NCBI RefSeq assembly: GCF_965137335.1
Contig: NZ_CBCRZD010000001.1
Source of the DNA: Empedobacter stercoris
Lineage (GTDB): Bacteria > Bacteroidota > Bacteroidia > Flavobacteriales > Weeksellaceae
Length of the DNA: 64,000 nucleotides
Direction: 5' to 3' (one strand)
Positions 32,981-40,490 of the stretch are shown here, one piece after another. The first letter of the stretch is position 1, and every line of letters starts with the position of its first letter. The notes under the pieces were generated by a model. The model was not told where the DNA came from and made no database searches. It saw only the letters and a program-made list of their open reading frames with translations. The position numbers were made by a program, and so were the translations under genes.

Positions 32981-34042
32981 TTAAGCTTGTTTTTCTATTT
33001 TAATTCTCCATCCGTAAGGATCATTCGCTAATCCGTACTGAATATCTTTTAATTTCTTTTTCAATTGTAAAGCAAAAGAATCTTCTTCCGCTAAAGTAGG
33101 TAATTGCGCACGCTCTTCTCCAAATCCTACTGCATCATACTGCGTAATAACAACAGCAGTTCCACAACCAAATACTTCTTTTAATTCTCCGGATTTGTAT
33201 GCATCATATAACTCTTGTACTTCGACAGGGCGTACTTCAACTTCATATCCATTATCTTTAGCTAACGTCAAAACTGAATCACGCGTTACACCATTCAAAA
33301 TACGCTCTGAAGTTGGCGCAGTTAAAATTTTGTTTCCGATACGTACCATTACATTCATTGTTCCTGCTTCTTCGATGTATTTATGCTCGATAGAATCTGT
33401 CCAAATTACCTGATCATATCCATCTTTTTGTGCTTCTGAAGTTGGGAAGAAAGATCCCGCATAATTTCCACCACATTTTGCAAAACCAACACCTCCTTGG
33501 GCAGAACGGCTGTAGTAATCAGCAATTTTAACTGATAAAGGTTTGTCGTAATAATTAGGAGCATAAGCCAATAAAATAGCAAAGATGAATTCATTAGATG
33601 CTCTTGCAGAAACCGCTTCTTCTGTCGCAAACATTACAGGACGAATGTATAAAGACGTTCCGTAATCTTTTGGTACCCATTGACGATCTAAATCAATAAT
33701 AGTTTTTAAACCATCAATAAAAATTTCTTTTGGAATTTGAGGCATATTAAGACGAGCAGCAGAAAGATTAAAACGCTCAAAATTTTTCTCAGGACGGAAG
33801 ATAAACACTTCTTCTTCATCATTCTTGTAAGCTTTCATTCCTTCAAAAATTGTTTGTCCATAATGGAAAGACATCGCTGCTGGAGTCATCGAAATTGGAC
33901 CATAAGGTACAATTTTAGGCTCATCCCACTTACCATCTTTGTAGTGCGCGATTAACATATGGTCTGTAAACTCTTTACCAAAAACAGTAGAGTCGAAAAC
34001 TGAATCATTGAATTTAGATTCAGCAATTTTTTCTATAATCAT
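32981..34042 (-). CDS. ilvE: Branched-chain amino acid aminotransferase
   Basis: A 353-residue fold-IV PLP enzyme that transaminates leucine, isoleucine and valine with 2-oxoglutarate. Read from the ATG at 34042; a longer in-frame start at 34072 is less likely. The PLP lysine is Lys189 in GVGFAKCGGNYAGS, the HYGQTIFEGMKAY motif is at 60-72, and the phosphate-binding glutamate region is in KYIEEAGTMNVMV. The C-terminal EVFGCGTAVVITQ holds the second phosphate loop. The length matches the eukaryote-like (BCAT class II) group common in Bacteroidota and not the 309-residue E. coli IlvE. Single gene with terminator. Confidence 0.94.
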   Translation of the reverse strand: MIIEKIAESKFNDSVFDSTVFGKEFTDHMLIAHYKDGKWDEPKIVPYGPISMTPAAMSFHYGQTIFEGMKAYKNDEEEVFIFRPEKNFERFNLSAARLNMPQIPKEIFIDGLKTIIDLDRQWVPKDYGTSLYIRPVMFATEEAVSARASNEFIFAILLAYAPNYYDKPLSVKIADYYSRSAQGGVGFAKCGGNYAGSFFPTSEAQKDGYDQVIWTDSIEHKYIEEAGTMNVMVRIGNKILTAPTSERILNGVTRDSVLTLAKDNGYEVEVRPVEVQELYDAYKSGELKEVFGCGTAVVITQYDAVGFGEERAQLPTLAEEDSFALQLKKKLKDIQYGLANDPYGWRIKIEKQA

Positions 34043-34069
34043 TTTACGATATATTTTGTTTGTGCTTAT

Positions 34070-34077
34070 CAAAGGTA
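34070..34077 (-). promoter_or_regulatory. Candidate -7 element of ilvE
   Basis: Leftward TACCTTTG matches TAnnTTTG 28 bp before the ATG at 34042. This also argues for the shorter start, since the longer one at 34072 would lie inside the element. Confidence 0.45.
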
Positions 34078-34084
34078 CATTTTA

Positions 34085-34118
34085 TTTGCACTTTTTCATA
34101 ATAAATATCATAACTTTC
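34085..34118 (+). promoter_or_regulatory. Candidate promoter of mnmD
   Basis: TTTG at 34085-34088, a 22-bp spacer and TAACTTTC (one mismatch to TAnnTTTG) at 34111-34118, only 4 bp before the ATG. It would give a leaderless message. Confidence 0.4.
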
Positions 34119-34122
34119 GACG

Positions 34123-34839
34123 ATGAAAAGAATTATTCAAGAAACTGAAGACGGTTCAAAAACCATCTATATTGAAGATTGGGATGAATCTTATCATTCC
34201 AAACATGGCGCTGTACAAGAGGCTTTTCATGTATTTATTCAAAATGGATTACATCATTTTAAAGAAACAAAAGATTTTATTAAAATTTTAGAAATTGGAT
34301 TAGGAACGGGATTAAATTCGTTTATCACTTTAATGGAAGCAGAGAAAAATAAAATTACTGTGCAATATGTTGGAATCGAAAAATTTCCGGTTTCTAAGGA
34401 GGAATTTGAGTTGGTTAATTATTTTGAAAATGTGTTTAAACTTTATCCTGAATTAGAAGATCGTAAAACAGAGTTTTTAGAATATTATCAGCTATTATTT
34501 GATTCTAATTGGGAAAAATGGCACAAGATTTCACCTTATTTTGAATTCAAAAAAGTGGAAGAAGATTTTTTCAATCTCAAAAATATTCAAGAAAAAAACG
34601 TCGATTTAGTTTATTTCGATGCTTTTGGTTCGCGTGTTCAACCCGAATTATGGGAAAAAGAATTATTAGAAATCGTAGATTCTGTCACTAAAAACTCTGC
34701 TATTTTCACTACTTATGCTGCAAAAGGGAGTATTAAAAGAGGGTTAAAAGATTTGGGTTATATCGTGCAAAAACGTCCAGGACCTCCTGGAAAACGGGAA
34801 ATGATGGTTGGTCTAAAGAACTTTTCTATTACGAAATAA
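34123..34839 (+). CDS. mnmD: tRNA (5-methylaminomethyl-2-thiouridine)(34) methyltransferase MnmD
   Basis: A 238-residue SAM-dependent methyltransferase that makes mnm5s2U at the wobble base of tRNAs. It corresponds to the methyltransferase half of bifunctional E. coli MnmC, without the FAD oxidase half. SAM motif I, LEIGLGTGLNSF, starts at Leu56. The DLVYFDAFGSRVQPELW segment near residues 162-178 carries the active-site Asp and the typical FDAF(A/G)P/S motif of the DUF752 family. The C-terminal RPGPPGKREMMVG loop is another hallmark. A monofunctional MnmD is usual in this phylum. Confidence 0.92.
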   Translation: MKRIIQETEDGSKTIYIEDWDESYHSKHGAVQEAFHVFIQNGLHHFKETKDFIKILEIGLGTGLNSFITLMEAEKNKITVQYVGIEKFPVSKEEFELVNYFENVFKLYPELEDRKTEFLEYYQLLFDSNWEKWHKISPYFEFKKVEEDFFNLKNIQEKNVDLVYFDAFGSRVQPELWEKELLEIVDSVTKNSAIFTTYAAKGSIKRGLKDLGYIVQKRPGPPGKREMMVGLKNFSITK

Positions 34840-34844
34840 TCTCA

Positions 34845-34876
34845 TTGACAAGTTAATTTTAAAAATCGTAAATTTG
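34845..34876 (+). promoter_or_regulatory. Promoter of prmA-clpS
   Basis: TTG (34845-34847), 21-bp spacer, TAAATTTG (34869-34876), 35 bp before the prmA ATG at 34912. Good match to the flavobacterial consensus. Confidence 0.6.
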
Positions 34877-34911
34877 CATCGGAAAATAATTTGATGTTTT
34901 CCATATTTTTT

Positions 34912-35739
34912 ATGACAAATTATATCGAATATAAATTTAAAGTTGCGGTAGTAGAGCCTTTTAATGAAATTATTATTGCAATGATTTCTGAATTACCTTT
35001 TGAAAGTTTTGTTGAAAACGAGGAAGGTTTTGATGCTTACATGCCAAAAACAGAAGAAAATATTGATGATGTAAAAGAAGTAATCGATTCTATAGAGAAC
35101 ATTGATTTTTCCTATACGCGTCAAGAAATCGAACAACAAAATTGGAATGCAACGTGGGAAGAAAATTTCACACCAATTTTAGTAAATGATCAATGTTTAA
35201 TTCGTGCCGAATTCCACGAAACAGTAGAAAATATTCCGTACGAAATTATCATTCAACCAAAAATGTCGTTTGGAACAGGGCACCATTCTACAACACATTT
35301 GATGGTAGAATATATCTTGGAAACTGAATTTACAGGAAAAGATATTTTGGACATGGGCTGTGGAACTTCTATTCTTGCAATTTTAGGAATGAAGCGTGGT
35401 GCAAACTATGCAGAATGCATTGATATTGATGAATGGGCTGTTGAAAACTCTATCGAAAATGGAAAACGAAATGGTGTAAGTTTGGATGCCAAAATGGGAG
35501 ATAATTCATTGTTAGGAAGCAAACAATTTGACGTTATTTTAGCCAATATCAACAAAAATATTTTAATCAGCCAAATTCCTTCTTATATTAATGTATTGAA
35601 CGAAAATGGTGATTTATTCTTAAGTGGTTTAATGGAACAAGATTTTGATGACATCTTGACTTTCTGTACCGAAAATGGTTTAAAATTTGTATCTAAAAAA
35701 CAACGAAATGAGTGGATTGCACTGCATTTCAAAAAATAA
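34912..35739 (+). CDS. prmA: Ribosomal protein L11 methyltransferase
   Basis: PrmA trimethylates ribosomal protein L11 on the N-terminus and lysines. The 275-residue protein is read from the ATG at 34912; the extra seven codons upstream look spurious. The substrate-recognition domain (residues 1-75) and a flexible linker with ATWEENF are followed by the SAM domain: FGTGHHSTT at 120-128, DMGCGTSILAI starting at 147, and the NINKNIL motif (NxxxN) near 212. Three structural parts in the expected order and length support PrmA over other methyltransferases. Its stop is 6 bp before clpS, so the two are one operon. Confidence 0.94.
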   Translation: MTNYIEYKFKVAVVEPFNEIIIAMISELPFESFVENEEGFDAYMPKTEENIDDVKEVIDSIENIDFSYTRQEIEQQNWNATWEENFTPILVNDQCLIRAEFHETVENIPYEIIIQPKMSFGTGHHSTTHLMVEYILETEFTGKDILDMGCGTSILAILGMKRGANYAECIDIDEWAVENSIENGKRNGVSLDAKMGDNSLLGSKQFDVILANINKNILISQIPSYINVLNENGDLFLSGLMEQDFDDILTFCTENGLKFVSKKQRNEWIALHFKK

Positions 35740-35745
35740 AATGAT

Positions 35746-36042
35746 ATGATAAAATACGCAACGCAACCTCTATGGGAAACGGAAAAAGATTCGGCTGTTG
35801 ATGTATTGGAGCAAGAATCGCACAAGTATCAAATTATCGTTTACAATGATGATGTGAATACATTTGATTGGGTAATCGAATCGTTAATTGATGTTTGTGA
35901 ACATACACCAGAACAAGCAGAACAATGTTCGATTTTAATTCATTACAAAGGTAAATGCGAAGTATTGACTGGTGAATTAGAAGATTTAAAACCTCGATGC
36001 ACAGAGTTATTGAACCGAGGTTTGAGCGCAGAAATTATTTAA
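35746..36042 (+). CDS. clpS: ATP-dependent Clp protease adaptor ClpS
   Basis: A 98-residue adaptor that delivers N-degron substrates to ClpAP/ClpCP. After a short N-terminal extension, the core shows the YNDDVNTFDWVIESL motif starting near residue 33, with the conserved Asn-Asp pair that binds the substrate alpha-amino group, then the HTPEQAEQCSILIHYKGKCEV helix-strand. The downstream GELEDLKPRCTEL completes the domain. It ends 7 bp from the convergent sigma-partner gene, and its likely terminator lies within that gene (36076-36108). Confidence 0.93.
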   Translation: MIKYATQPLWETEKDSAVDVLEQESHKYQIIVYNDDVNTFDWVIESLIDVCEHTPEQAEQCSILIHYKGKCEVLTGELEDLKPRCTELLNRGLSAEII

Positions 36043-36049
36043 AAATTTC

Positions 36050-36454
36050 TTAATAATTATATAAAACAAAATCAGAATCGTCTAATGTTACATTGGACGA
36101 TTTTTTATTTTGATCACTTACTATATACGAATCATAAATTTTTTCATAAACCTGAATCTCCGTTTTTGTATCAACAACTTCTTGTGATTTTTGAGAAGAA
36201 TTAATCATAAAAGGAAGAGCAATTAAAGCAATAAAAATTAAACAAGCAACTGCCCACCACTTAGTAAAATGGATAACTTTTGTTTCTTTTTTATTGATTG
36301 TTTTAGCAATTATATTCTCTTCCAAATCATTAAAATATTGATTCGGTACAGTTAAATTTTCTTTTTGTTTGAAAGAATTCAGATATAGTTCATTCTGCAA
36401 ATCATCGAAATAATGATCAGGAACTTTAAAATTATTTTTTAAATCATTCTTCAT
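36050..36454 (-). CDS. Single-span membrane partner of the ECF sigma factor (anti-sigma-like)
   Basis: A 134-residue protein with a cytoplasmic N-terminus, one membrane helix at about residues 66-85 (WWAVACLIFIALIALPFMI) and a short periplasmic tail. It carries a duplicated motif, FKVPDHYFDDLQNEL at 9-23 and LTVPNQYFNDLEENI at 34-48, that is VPxxYFxDL repeated. It starts 33 bp after the ECF sigma gene and is thus the likely membrane regulator of that factor, though it lacks a zinc HxxxCxxC motif. Similar VPxxYF N-termini occur beside sigma genes in other Bacteroidota. Its last codons overlap a terminator-like hairpin for clpS. Confidence 0.75.
   Translation of the reverse strand: MKNDLKNNFKVPDHYFDDLQNELYLNSFKQKENLTVPNQYFNDLEENIIAKTINKKETKVIHFTKWWAVACLIFIALIALPFMINSSQKSQEVVDTKTEIQVYEKIYDSYIVSDQNKKSSNVTLDDSDFVLYNY
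36076..36108 (+). terminator. clpS terminator within the convergent coding sequence
   Basis: AATCGTCTAATG / CATTGGACGATT pair over 12 bp with one T-G wobble around a TTA loop, followed by TTTTTATTTT. It begins 33 bp after the clpS stop and lies inside the last 20 codons of the leftward sigma-partner gene. Confidence 0.7.
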
Positions 36455-36487
36455 ATCACCACTTAGACAATAAAATTAAAAAAAGGT

Positions 36488-37024
36488 TTAATCTTCAAGT
36501 TCTAAAAATTCTTTAATCTTTGTCACTGCATGGTGGTAGGATGCTTTGAGTGCTCCTACCGATGTTCCTAAGATTTCAGAAATTTGTTCATACTTCAATT
36601 CTTCGTAATATTTCATCAAAAAAACTGTACGTTGTTTTTCTGGCAAACTTGCAATTGCTTCTTGTAACTTTTGTTGAATTTCATCACCTGTAAAATATAC
36701 ATCAGAAGACAAATTATTGGCGACATTCATCGAATAATCATCGTACGAAACATTTCTTTCTTTTGCATTTTTATGAATAAAATTTATGGTTTCATTATAC
36801 GCAATTCTAAAAATCCATGTCGAAAATTTTGACTCATTTTTAAAAGAATCCAAGTTTTGATAAACCTTTATAAATACATTCTGCGACACATCGTCCGCAT
36901 CTTCATGAATCAAAACCATGCGACGTATCTGCCAATAAACCTTCTGGTGATATTCTTTCACAATTAATTTAAAAGCTTCTTCTAATTTTTTATCTCGTAT
37001 AAAAGTTGATATGTCCTGATCCAA
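36488..37024 (-). CDS. RNA polymerase ECF-type sigma factor
   Basis: A 178-residue sigma-70 family ECF factor. Region 2 covers about residues 20-90, with the DADDVSQNVFIKVYQNLDSF helix 2.2 and KFSTWIFRIAYNETINFIHK for -10 recognition. Region 4 covers about 115-172, with SLPEKQRTVFLMKYYEELKYEQISEILGTSVGALKASYHHA containing the helix-turn-helix. The start codon is TTG at 37024: an in-frame stop lies just upstream and no ATG gives a complete region 2. It is followed by its single-span partner gene, forming a two-gene regulatory operon. The target promoters are unknown. Confidence 0.92.
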   Translation of the reverse strand: MDQDISTFIRDKKLEEAFKLIVKEYHQKVYWQIRRMVLIHEDADDVSQNVFIKVYQNLDSFKNESKFSTWIFRIAYNETINFIHKNAKERNVSYDDYSMNVANNLSSDVYFTGDEIQQKLQEAIASLPEKQRTVFLMKYYEELKYEQISEILGTSVGALKASYHHAVTKIKEFLELED

Positions 37025-37135
37025 TCGTAAAGTAAATTAAGATGTAAAGCTATTAAAATTAGAAGTATAAAAAAGTATATTTTATATATATTTAAGTTAA
37101 AATCTTCAGTAGCATTTTTTTACATATGAACATAA

Positions 37136-37173
37136 TAAAAAAGGTTTGAGAAATATTTCTCAAACCTTTTTAT
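37136..37173 (-). terminator. Terminator of the RlpA gene
   Basis: The 28-bp sequence at 37141-37168 is self-complementary with AAGGTTTGAG / CTCAAACCTT arms, and A/T tracts on both sides, 31 bp past the RlpA stop in the leftward direction. Confidence 0.85.
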
Positions 37174-37198
37174 TTTTTCTGAACATCTTAGCCTTTTT

Positions 37199-37720
37199 TT
37201 AGTCTTCGCTTTTGATAATTTCATATTCAACTTTCATCACTCCTGTATTGGTGTGACCGATTTCGCTGAATGCAGCTTGACTTAAGTCTAAAACTCTAGA
37301 TTTAGCGTATGGACCTCTGTCGTTGATTTCTACAACCACAGATTTACCATTTCTGATATTCGTAACTTTTACTTTCGTACCAAATGGTAAAGACTTATGG
37401 GCAGCTGTAAGTTCGTGTTTGTCATACTTTTCACCACTAGCTGTCTTGCGTCCGTGGAATTTGTCTCCATACCAAGAAACAACTCCTGTCGAGATTTTTC
37501 GAGCACTACTCTCGATAAGTTCTCCAACCAACTTTTCATCTTCAATTGATAATGTATCTTGTTTGATGGTATCATTATCAACATCATTACTAAATCTTTT
37601 CTCAGAAGCTGGTACAATAATTGCTTCATTAATACCCGATTCCTTAAAAATTTTACCATCAGCATTTGCTATTGGAAAAATCATTAACATTGCTATAAAC
37701 GCTGTAATGCTTTTCGTCAT
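37199..37720 (-). CDS. rlpA: Septal ring lytic transglycosylase RlpA family protein
   Basis: A 173-residue exported protein with a signal peptide (residues 1-20, ending ANA). The C-terminal half (about 75-170) is the double-psi beta-barrel of RlpA: VVSWYGDKFHGRKTASGE, LPFGTKVKV and VEINDRGPYAKSRVLDLS, with the catalytic-like Glu in ASGE and Asp in NDRGP. RlpA cleaves naked glycan strands at the septum; a SPOR domain, present in the E. coli protein, is missing here. The N-terminal 50 residues after the signal are variable. It is a single gene. Confidence 0.88.
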   Translation of the reverse strand: MTKSITAFIAMLMIFPIANADGKIFKESGINEAIIVPASEKRFSNDVDNDTIKQDTLSIEDEKLVGELIESSARKISTGVVSWYGDKFHGRKTASGEKYDKHELTAAHKSLPFGTKVKVTNIRNGKSVVVEINDRGPYAKSRVLDLSQAAFSEIGHTNTGVMKVEYEIIKSED

Positions 37721-38044
37721 CCTTTAGATTTTTCTGATTTACTTTGCAAATTTAAGGGTATAAACACCTTCTTATTTAGAATTATTCTAATCCATTGATT
37801 TTTAATTCTTAAATCTCCTGTGTTTTACTTATAATGTTACTTACAGCGATTTGTTAATTTAATGTTAAAATAAAGTAATAATCCTAATTTTTTTGGCAAT
37901 TATTCGTTTAAATCGGATATATAATTGTTTTTCAAAATATAATATATTTATATAATTTAAAGATATTTATCAAATTGAGAAATAAAAAAGGTAAAGCCTA
38001 TAAGACTTTACCTTTTTCTTAATTTTTAACGATTTAAAAATCAA
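37721..38044. other. 324-bp gap between rlpA and yqeY
   Basis: Contains a leftward TAAATTTG (37754-37747, candidate -7 of rlpA, 27 bp before its start) and the yqeY terminator at 37985-38017. The remainder (about 37760-37980) is AT-rich without a supported feature on either strand. Confidence 0.5.
37985..38017 (-). terminator. Terminator of yqeY
   Basis: AAAAAGGTAAAG / CTTTACCTTTTT perfect arms with a 9-nt loop, 28 bp past the yqeY stop. Confidence 0.85.
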
Positions 38045-38497
38045 TTATAAACTTGCTAAAATATCTTTTACTTTAGCTGAAATTAACTTTCCTTCTGCTT
38101 TACCAGCTAATTGAGATGATGCAGCTCCCATTACTTTTCCCATATCTTTAGGTGAAGTAGCGCCAACTTTAGTCACTATTTCTTGAATTACAGCTGTTAA
38201 CTCTTCGTCTGTTAATTGGGCGGGTAAAAATTGTTGAATAACTTCTGCTTGTGCCAATTCTTTTTCCGCTAATTCTACACGTCCATTTGCTTCAAATTGT
38301 TCAGCAGCTTCTTTACGTTGTTTTACAAGTTTTTGTAATAAAGCAATTTCTTGATCTTCTGATAAATCACCATTAGCTCCAGATGTTTTAGCTAATAATA
38401 ATTCAGATTTTACAGCTCTTAAAGCTTCTAAAGCAACAGTATTTTTAGCTTTCATCGCTTCTTTTAACTGTGCCATTATTTGAGTTTCTAAATTCAT
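38045..38497 (-). CDS. yqeY: GatB/YqeY domain-containing protein
   Basis: A 150-residue YqeY-type protein, homologous to the tail domain of the GatB amidotransferase subunit. The two helical lobes are visible: an N-terminal lobe with AMKAKNTVALEALRAVKSELL and a C-terminal lobe with IQQFLPAQLTDEEL and GKVMGAASSQLAGKAEGKLIS (the GatB-tail-like tRNA contact). The stand-alone role is not settled. It follows ftsZ with a terminator between and has its own promoter at 38517-38548, so it is next to but not in the dcw operon. Confidence 0.92.
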   Translation of the reverse strand: MNLETQIMAQLKEAMKAKNTVALEALRAVKSELLLAKTSGANGDLSEDQEIALLQKLVKQRKEAAEQFEANGRVELAEKELAQAEVIQQFLPAQLTDEELTAVIQEIVTKVGATSPKDMGKVMGAASSQLAGKAEGKLISAKVKDILASL

Positions 38498-38516
38498 TTG
38501 TTTTGCTTTTAGACTA

Positions 38517-38548
38517 CAAATTTAAGACAAAAAAAGGCTCATCGCAAA
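38517..38548 (-). promoter_or_regulatory. Promoter of yqeY
   Basis: Leftward TTTG (38548-38545), 20-bp spacer, TAAATTTG (38524-38517), about 20 bp before the yqeY ATG. The -33 part overlaps the ftsZ terminator hairpin. Confidence 0.55.
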
Positions 38549-38565
38549 AGCAATGAACCTTTTCT
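38529..38565 (-). terminator. Terminator of the dcw operon after ftsZ
   Basis: In the leftward RNA, AAAAGG.TCATTGC / GCGATGA.CCTTTTTT forms a stem with a UUUU loop, one G-U pair and one mismatch, followed by a U run. It lies 34 bp past the ftsZ stop. Confidence 0.7.
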
Positions 38566-38598
38566 ATAATAAGAATATTTTTTACGAGTGATCCTTTA

Positions 38599-40443
38599 TT
38601 AATCTACGTTGTCGTGTAGAAAATTGTTTGGACGAATTTGAGTTTCGTTGTTACGGTTTGTACCTACCGAAAAATCAGATGATTGTTTATCATTACGATC
38701 AGATAAATTCAATCCTTGACGTTTGTAAGCAGGAATGGCCTCATATTCATCTACCTGAGAGTTTGTCATCGTGTTATTAAATTTAAAATTAAATTGTTTC
38801 AAACGATTTCTTCTCTCTTCAATCATACTATTCAATTCAGGGTCATTAGACTGTTCGATTGGTTGATTAAATGGATCTACAGCAACTTGAACATGTTCTA
38901 TTTGCGAAGCTGTTGACTGCGATACATTTGATTGAATCGGTTCTACATTTCCATATCCATTATTTTGAGGAGCTTGGTATCCAGCATAATTATTTTGAGG
39001 ATAATTAGATTGTTCTGAAGCTACAGGATTTGAATATGAATTATATGTTTGATTATTATTTGCATTATTCGATGGCTCTTGCGTACGGTTAAAATCAGAT
39101 TTCAAACGTGGTTCAAAGTCGTCGTAAGAACGTTTTTCTTGCACTGACTCATCCTCAACATCATCTAAAACGTATCGTTTTGGAGAGTTATTTTCTTCAA
39201 AAGATTCAACTGGAGTATTGTGATAAGTTTGTTGTTGAAAACTTTGATTAACATCTGCATCACGATAGTTCTTTTGAGGCGCTTCTGGCGTTTGATTTTG
39301 TTGTGGCGCTTGTTGAGAAGCATTAGAACGACCAAAGTCTAATGTCATCGGTTTTACTCGATTTACAAAAGGTTGCTCTACAGATAACGTCTTATTAATC
39401 GGTTGTTCTTCCTCTAAAGTGTGAATAATTTTTTGTTCTTCTTTTCCTGTATATGCTTGATCTTCTGTAGGAAAACCAGTTGCAACAACAGTTACAGAGA
39501 TAGAATCGCCTAAATCTAAATCTTCGCCAATACCCATGATGATATTTGCGCTATTACCTGCTTCTTGTTGAATGTAATCATTGATTACTCCAATTTCATC
39601 CATTGTAATTTCATTATTACCAGATAAAATTAATAACAACACATTTCGTGCTCCTGTAATTTTGTTATTATTCAACAATGGAGAGTCTAAAGCAGAAGAA
39701 ATTGCGTCTTTTGCTTTGTTTTCACCAGAACCTTGTGCAGATCCCATGATTGCTGTACCAGAGTTTTTAAGAACTGTACGTGCATCACGTAAATCGATGT
39801 TCATTGCGTAGTGTTGTGTAATAACTTCTGCAATCCCTTTTGCCGCTGTTGTTAAAACTTCATCAGCTTTAGAGAAACCATTTTTAAAACCTAAGTTTCC
39901 GTATAACTCACGTAATTTATCATTATTGATTACAATTAATGAATCTACGTTTTGTCTTAATTTTTCGATACCTTTTTCAGCTTGTTCCAACCTCATTCTT
40001 CCTTCGAAAAAGAATGGCGCTGTTACAATACCTACAGTCAAGATATCCATTTCTTTTGCAATACCAGCAATTACTGGCGCTGCTCCGGTTCCTGTACCAC
40101 CACCCATTCCAGCAGTTATAAAAACCATTTTAGTTCCTTCGTCTAAGACAGCTTTCACATCATCCATACTCTCGATAGCAGATTGCTCTCCTACCTCAGG
40201 ATTTGCACCAGCGCCTAAACCTTCAGTTATTGCTTGTCCTAATTGAATTCTTGTTGGAACTGGACTGTTAGCTAAAGCCTGAGAATCTGTGTTACAGATC
40301 ACAAACTCTACTCCCGCGATTCCTTGTTCAAACATGTAGTTTACGGCATTACTACCTCCACCACCTACTCCGATTACTTTGATAGCTTGAGATCGGCTCT
40401 TTGGTAAATTGAACACAATATCTCCTGATAACATATCACTCAT
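38599..40443 (-). CDS. ftsZ: Cell division protein FtsZ with long C-terminal linker
   Basis: FtsZ is the tubulin-like GTPase that builds the division ring. The globular part (residues 15-335) has IGVGGGGSNAVN near 24-34 and the tubulin signature GGGTGTG at 114-120; the T7 loop with the catalytic acidic residues follows near 220. At 614 residues the protein is much longer than the roughly 380 of E. coli. The excess is a Gln/Asn/Ser-rich disordered linker (about 345-560) followed by the conserved C-terminal peptide EAIPAYKRQG (about 568-577) and a further 37-residue polar tail. The start overlaps no gene; ftsA ends 47 bp upstream. Confidence 0.96.
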   Translation of the reverse strand: MSDMLSGDIVFNLPKSRSQAIKVIGVGGGGSNAVNYMFEQGIAGVEFVICNTDSQALANSPVPTRIQLGQAITEGLGAGANPEVGEQSAIESMDDVKAVLDEGTKMVFITAGMGGGTGTGAAPVIAGIAKEMDILTVGIVTAPFFFEGRMRLEQAEKGIEKLRQNVDSLIVINNDKLRELYGNLGFKNGFSKADEVLTTAAKGIAEVITQHYAMNIDLRDARTVLKNSGTAIMGSAQGSGENKAKDAISSALDSPLLNNNKITGARNVLLLILSGNNEITMDEIGVINDYIQQEAGNSANIIMGIGEDLDLGDSISVTVVATGFPTEDQAYTGKEEQKIIHTLEEEQPINKTLSVEQPFVNRVKPMTLDFGRSNASQQAPQQNQTPEAPQKNYRDADVNQSFQQQTYHNTPVESFEENNSPKRYVLDDVEDESVQEKRSYDDFEPRLKSDFNRTQEPSNNANNNQTYNSYSNPVASEQSNYPQNNYAGYQAPQNNGYGNVEPIQSNVSQSTASQIEHVQVAVDPFNQPIEQSNDPELNSMIEERRNRLKQFNFKFNNTMTNSQVDEYEAIPAYKRQGLNLSDRNDKQSSDFSVGTNRNNETQIRPNNFLHDNVD

Positions 40444-40490
40444 ATTCTTCTTATTAAATTGGTTCGTAATTTATTCTTAGTTTATTCTTA

